Made by a program: the position numbers and the translations under genes
In this document: positions 61,074 through 64,000 of the stretch, piece after piece
How positions within the stretch are numbered: position 1 is the first letter of the stretch
Layout of the letters: every line of letters begins with the position of its first letter
Source of the DNA: Gemmata palustris
GTDB taxonomy: Bacteria; Planctomycetota; Planctomycetia; Gemmatales; Gemmataceae
Assembly: GCF_017939745.1 (NCBI RefSeq)
Contig: NZ_JAGKQQ010000001.1
Coordinates: forward strand, 1,364,001 to 1,428,000
DNA: 64,000 nucleotides
Direction: 5' to 3'
The notes under the pieces: model-generated
Told to the model about the DNA's origin: nothing
What the model saw: the letters and a program-made list of their open reading frames with translations, nothing else
The model's database searches: none

Positions 61074-63651
61074 CCATGGGGTCGTGATCCAATTCACCGG
61101 GGGTTCAGTGACTGTCCCATATGCCTCGAAATCGCCGTATTTTCGAGTTGTCACCCACGATTTCTCAGGCTTTTTCGCACATATGGGACAGTCACTCAGT
61201 CCCAGATGGACGTGTCCGGGCTCGCCATCGACCAGCTCGAACTGCTCGGGAACGATAACCGAGTGGAAATCGCCTCCAATACCGTGCTTCGGCTCAACGG
61301 CGGGGTGCTGACCGAGAACGTGATCAGTAGCGGCACGGGGAACATGCTGGTCAACCAGGACCTGTCGATCGACTCCACGAGTCAGCTCGACCTGACGGGC
61401 AAGCGCCCCGGTGCTCCGGGTGGACGGCGGCGCGCCGAGCTGACGGTCCGGGCGTACATCACGGGCACCGTCGGGCTCACGAAGACCGGCGGCGGGCCTG
61501 GACCTCCATAATAAGGTCATCTCGTACAGCTTCTCCGGGCCGGTCCAGCTCCTCGACGGGACCACGTACCTGGGGCGCAGAACTCGAACTCGATCGGCGG
61601 GTACGTGTACGGCACCACCGTGCGCGACAGCCTGACCGTCGGCGCCCGGCGCCCGTGTGGTGGTCCAGGGGATGAACCAGTTCGGAGAAGGCCCCGGTGT
61701 GCCCGCGTACAACGGGCGCACGCTGCGGCAGGGGACCGCTACCGTGGCGCTGGGTGCGGGGCCACACTCGAGCTGGGTACCCAGCTCGTCGCCGTCAAGT
61801 CCCTGGCCGGGGACGCGGGGAGCGTCGTGGTGCTGGGGGCGTGTCCGACTTCTACGTCGGGGCCCGTATGATCCGGCAACGGACACCGAGTTCGCCGGGT
61901 CGCTCACCGGGACCGGGCAGGTGCTCTACGCGAACCTGGGCACCTGGACGCTCTCCGGTGTGAGCACGTTCGATGGGTCCGTTTACGTCAACGCGGGCGC
62001 GCTCCGGGCCGGCGCCGCCGGGGCCTTATCGCCCAACGCACAAGTGTTCCTGTTCGATACGACCCTGGACCTGAACGACTTCGACCAGACCGTGCGGGGC
62101 GTGGCCGACGAGCGCGCCCCGGGCCCCTCACGAGCACCGCGCAGGTGCGCCTCGGTGCGGCACGGCTGACCATTAACTCGATCCTCCCCGAGGCCTCCAT
62201 CAGCGGGGTGATTAGCGGGACCGGCGGGCTGACGCTGTCCGGCCCCGGGCGCCTGGGCCTGGTCGGTGCGAACACGTACACCGGGGAGACGGTGGTGCGG
62301 GACGGGGCGGTACTGAACGTCAACGGGACCACGTTCACCGACATCGTCCTCGACAACTCGATCTTCCAGGGGCGCGGCTCGGCAGGGAACATCGGGTCCA
62401 ACGGGGACGGTGAGCTCAGTCCCGGCAACAGTCCCGGGCGGCTGAGCATCGGGACACTGACCATGGGGCCGACCGACACGCTGACGATCGAGCTCTCGGG
62501 AACGGTCCCGGGCACCGAGTACGATCAGGTCGCGACCCGCGGGGCGGTGACACTCGCGGGGTGCGGCTGAACCTGCGGGTCGGATTCGCGCCCGCGCCCG
62601 CGCCCGGTTCACCATCGTGCAGAACGGCTCCGGGGCTCCGGTTTCTGGGGCGTTCGCCGGATTGCCCGAGGGGCCGTGTTTACGGTCGACGGGGTCACGC
62701 TCCAGATCACCTACCGGGGTGGTTCAGGCCGCGACGTGGTGCTCACGGTTCCGGGTGGCGCGGCCCCGGCACCCCAGGCGCCGCGCCGAATTCCCGAGTG
62801 CTGGTGCCTTCCCGGGCGGTTCGGGTACGGCCCGTGTGTTCGATCCGGAGACCGGCGCGGTCGGTCCGCGAGTTCGCACCGTTCGCGGGTTATTCGGGCG
62901 CGTGGCCCTGGTTACGGCCGACGTCACCGGGGACGGGATCGCGGACACGGTGGCGGCGACCGCCGGGGCGGGCGGGCACGTGAAAGTGTTCGACGGGGCG
63001 ACTGGTGCCAAGTTGATGAGCTTCCGGCCGTTCGCGGGGTTCTCCGGCGGTCTGAGTGTGGCCGCCGCGGACCTCGACGGGGACGGGCGCGCGGACCTGG
63101 TGGTCGGGGCCGGTGCGGGCGCATCGGGCGGGCACGTGAAGGTGTTCAGCGGGGCCGACGGGTCGCTGCTCCGGGCTGCACTGGCATTCGAGGGATTCAG
63201 CGGCGGCGTCCGCGTGGGGACCGGGGACGTGAACGGTGACGGGCGCGCGGACCTGATTGTGGGGGCCGCGACCGGGAGCAGCCACGTCAAGGTGCTCGAC
63301 GGGCTCGACGGGGCGGTGCTCCAGAGTTTCTTCACGTTCGAGGGGTTCGGGGCGGCGTGTTCGTGGGCGGTGCGGATCTCGACGGGGACGGGGCGCGGAG
63401 CTGATTGTAGGAGCAGGTGCGGGCGCGGCGGGCGGGCACGTCAAGGTGTTTGATGGGGCCGGCGGGTCGGTGCCCGGAGCTTCTTCGCGTTCGACCGCGG
63501 GTTTGTGGGTGGTGTCCAGGTCGGGGGCGTGGATCTCGACGGGGACGGGCAGAGCGACATCGTGGCCGTTTCGGTGTCGGAGCCGGCCCACGTCGAGGTG
63601 TTCCGGGCCACCGATTTGGCCCTCGTTCGGAGCACCCGGCCGTTCGGATGA
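61074..63651 (+). pseudogene. Autotransporter-associated/FG-GAP surface protein, 5'-truncated and frameshifted
   Basis: The coding segments form one secreted protein. Beta-strand repeats of the autotransporter-associated type come first (VEIASNTVLRLNGGVLTENVISSGTGNML, LYANLGTWTLSGVSTFDGSVYVNAGALRAG, LTLSGPGRLGLVGANTYTGETVVRDGAVLNVNG). A beta-rich end follows (LSPGNSPGRLSIGTLTMGPTDTLTIELSGT). Several FG-GAP/VCBS repeats close it, each with a calcium-loop-like DxDGDGxxD (VTADVTGDGIADTVAATAGAGGHVKVFDGATG, AADLDGDGRADLVVGAGAGASGGHVKVFSG). At least eight single-base shifts interrupt it. The start is missing (IS21 copy 2), a MITE sits near the 5' end, and the natural stop is at 63649-63651. Role: surface or adhesion, inferred. 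Confidence 0.7.
61108..61195 (-). repeat. 88-bp MITE, copy 5 (reverse orientation)
   Basis: Perfect TCA duplication on both sides (61105-61107 and 61196-61198). It is inserted in the 5' part of the broken surface-protein gene. Confidence 0.87.
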
Positions 63652-63658
63652 CGAGCGG

Positions 63659-64000
63659 TGGTAATCGGCGCGTAATCCAGGTCCACTTCGGCATCGAATT
63701 CAGGTCCACCGTAGCACAGCCCCTGCGATCGGCATTTCGGCCGGCCGCAGGGGGAAGGATGCGTGCGGTGGACGACTTCGCAGAGATCCGGCGGTTGCAC
63801 CGCAACGGCCTCAAGCGCCCGGAAGATCGCCCGTCAACTGGGCCTCGGGCGTGACACGGTTCGCCACGCGGCTGGCGAACCCCGCCGGTGCCCTACACGC
63901 TCGCCCAGCCGCGCCCGGCTCCGACCTTCGGGGCGTTCCGAGCCATCGTTGATGACATCTTGGTCGCCGATCGGACCGCGCCACCCAAGCAGCGGCACAC
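63659..64000 (+). mobile_element. istA: IS21-family insertion sequence, copy 3 (partial at window edge)
   Basis: From TGGTAATCGGCGCG at 63659 the DNA is nearly identical to the reverse complement of the right end of IS21 copy 1 (42370-42809), including the multiple terminal repeats and the istA start (ATG 63759, RAVDDFAEIRRLHRNGL). Compared with copy 1 there is an extra A after 'CTCA' in codon ~18 and an extra G near 63870, which break the frame. The element continues beyond the window. It inserted 8 bases after the stop of the FG-GAP gene. Confidence 0.85.

Noticed and set aside
1-64000. tRNA, rRNA or riboswitch
   Set aside because: No cloverleaf, rRNA core or known riboswitch sequence was noticed by eye; a covariance-model scan would be needed to exclude small ones.

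Overview
The window looks like a chromosomal segment of a Gemmataceae planctomycete. Supporting signs are high GC, a protein starting with the Gemmata-type TIGR02996 repeat-companion domain (5000-6169), serine/threonine kinases and ECF sigma factors with long C-terminal extensions, a huge secreted CotH/propeller/cytochrome c protein, SASA esterases, a PEP-CTERM-like protein, and a very heavy load of insertion sequences. All family assignments come from reading the sequence; no database search was possible.

Layout. 1-13.7 kb is ordinary host DNA: a kinase fused to a solute-binding domain, an ECF sigma factor with HEAT-like repeats, the TIGR02996 protein, a small winged-helix-like protein, the CotH-dehydrogenase-cytochrome c protein, and an ECF sigma/kinase pair that overlap by 4 bases. 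14-22 kb is a graveyard of IS630, ISKra4, an unassigned DDE IS and rve-integrase pieces around a few host genes (a secreted protein, a redoxin-associated fragment, a tautomerase). 22.8-28.1 kb carries surface/secreted proteins (PEP-CTERM-like, a large beta-rich protein, a beta-helix/RTX-type repeat protein) cut up by an IS701 element. 28.1-30.7 kb is an IS pile: a DDE_5-type IS, an IS5-family IS and three copies of an 88-bp MITE.

About 30.7-46.5 kb, all genes on the minus strand, I read as one integrated mobile element: a ParB-like/DNA methyltransferase (truncated by IS5), a region rich in iteron-like nonamers and hairpins, a PrimPol-helicase, a small protein, an element-borne ECF sigma gene (with an in-frame stop), two hypothetical proteins, a KorB/ParB-like HTH gene, a large serine recombinase, a DUF2924 gene and a 69-aa leader gene. 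Three modules of this element are preceded by the same ~36-base motif. A fourth copy with the 5' end of the leader gene lies at 53.7 kb. IS1, an ISH3-like IS, IS21 and a DDE_5-type IS have since inserted into it. The element encodes replication, integration and its own sigma factor but no visible structural or conjugation genes, so it resembles a satellite or integrative/mobilizable element.

46.5-58.3 kb returns to host functions: a double SASA (sialate O-acetylesterase-like) protein with DUF2341/LamG domains, a secreted protein of unknown function, a decayed third SASA gene, and an RND efflux pair (lipoprotein adaptor plus inner-membrane pump). 58.3-64 kb is again mobile: two MITEs, a diverged IS21 full of single-base indels, a broken autotransporter-type/FG-GAP surface protein, and the start of a third IS21 copy running off the window.

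Many transposase copies, the primase and the surface gene carry single-base indels in otherwise well-conserved frames. These may be real decay or sequencing error; the sequence alone cannot decide.
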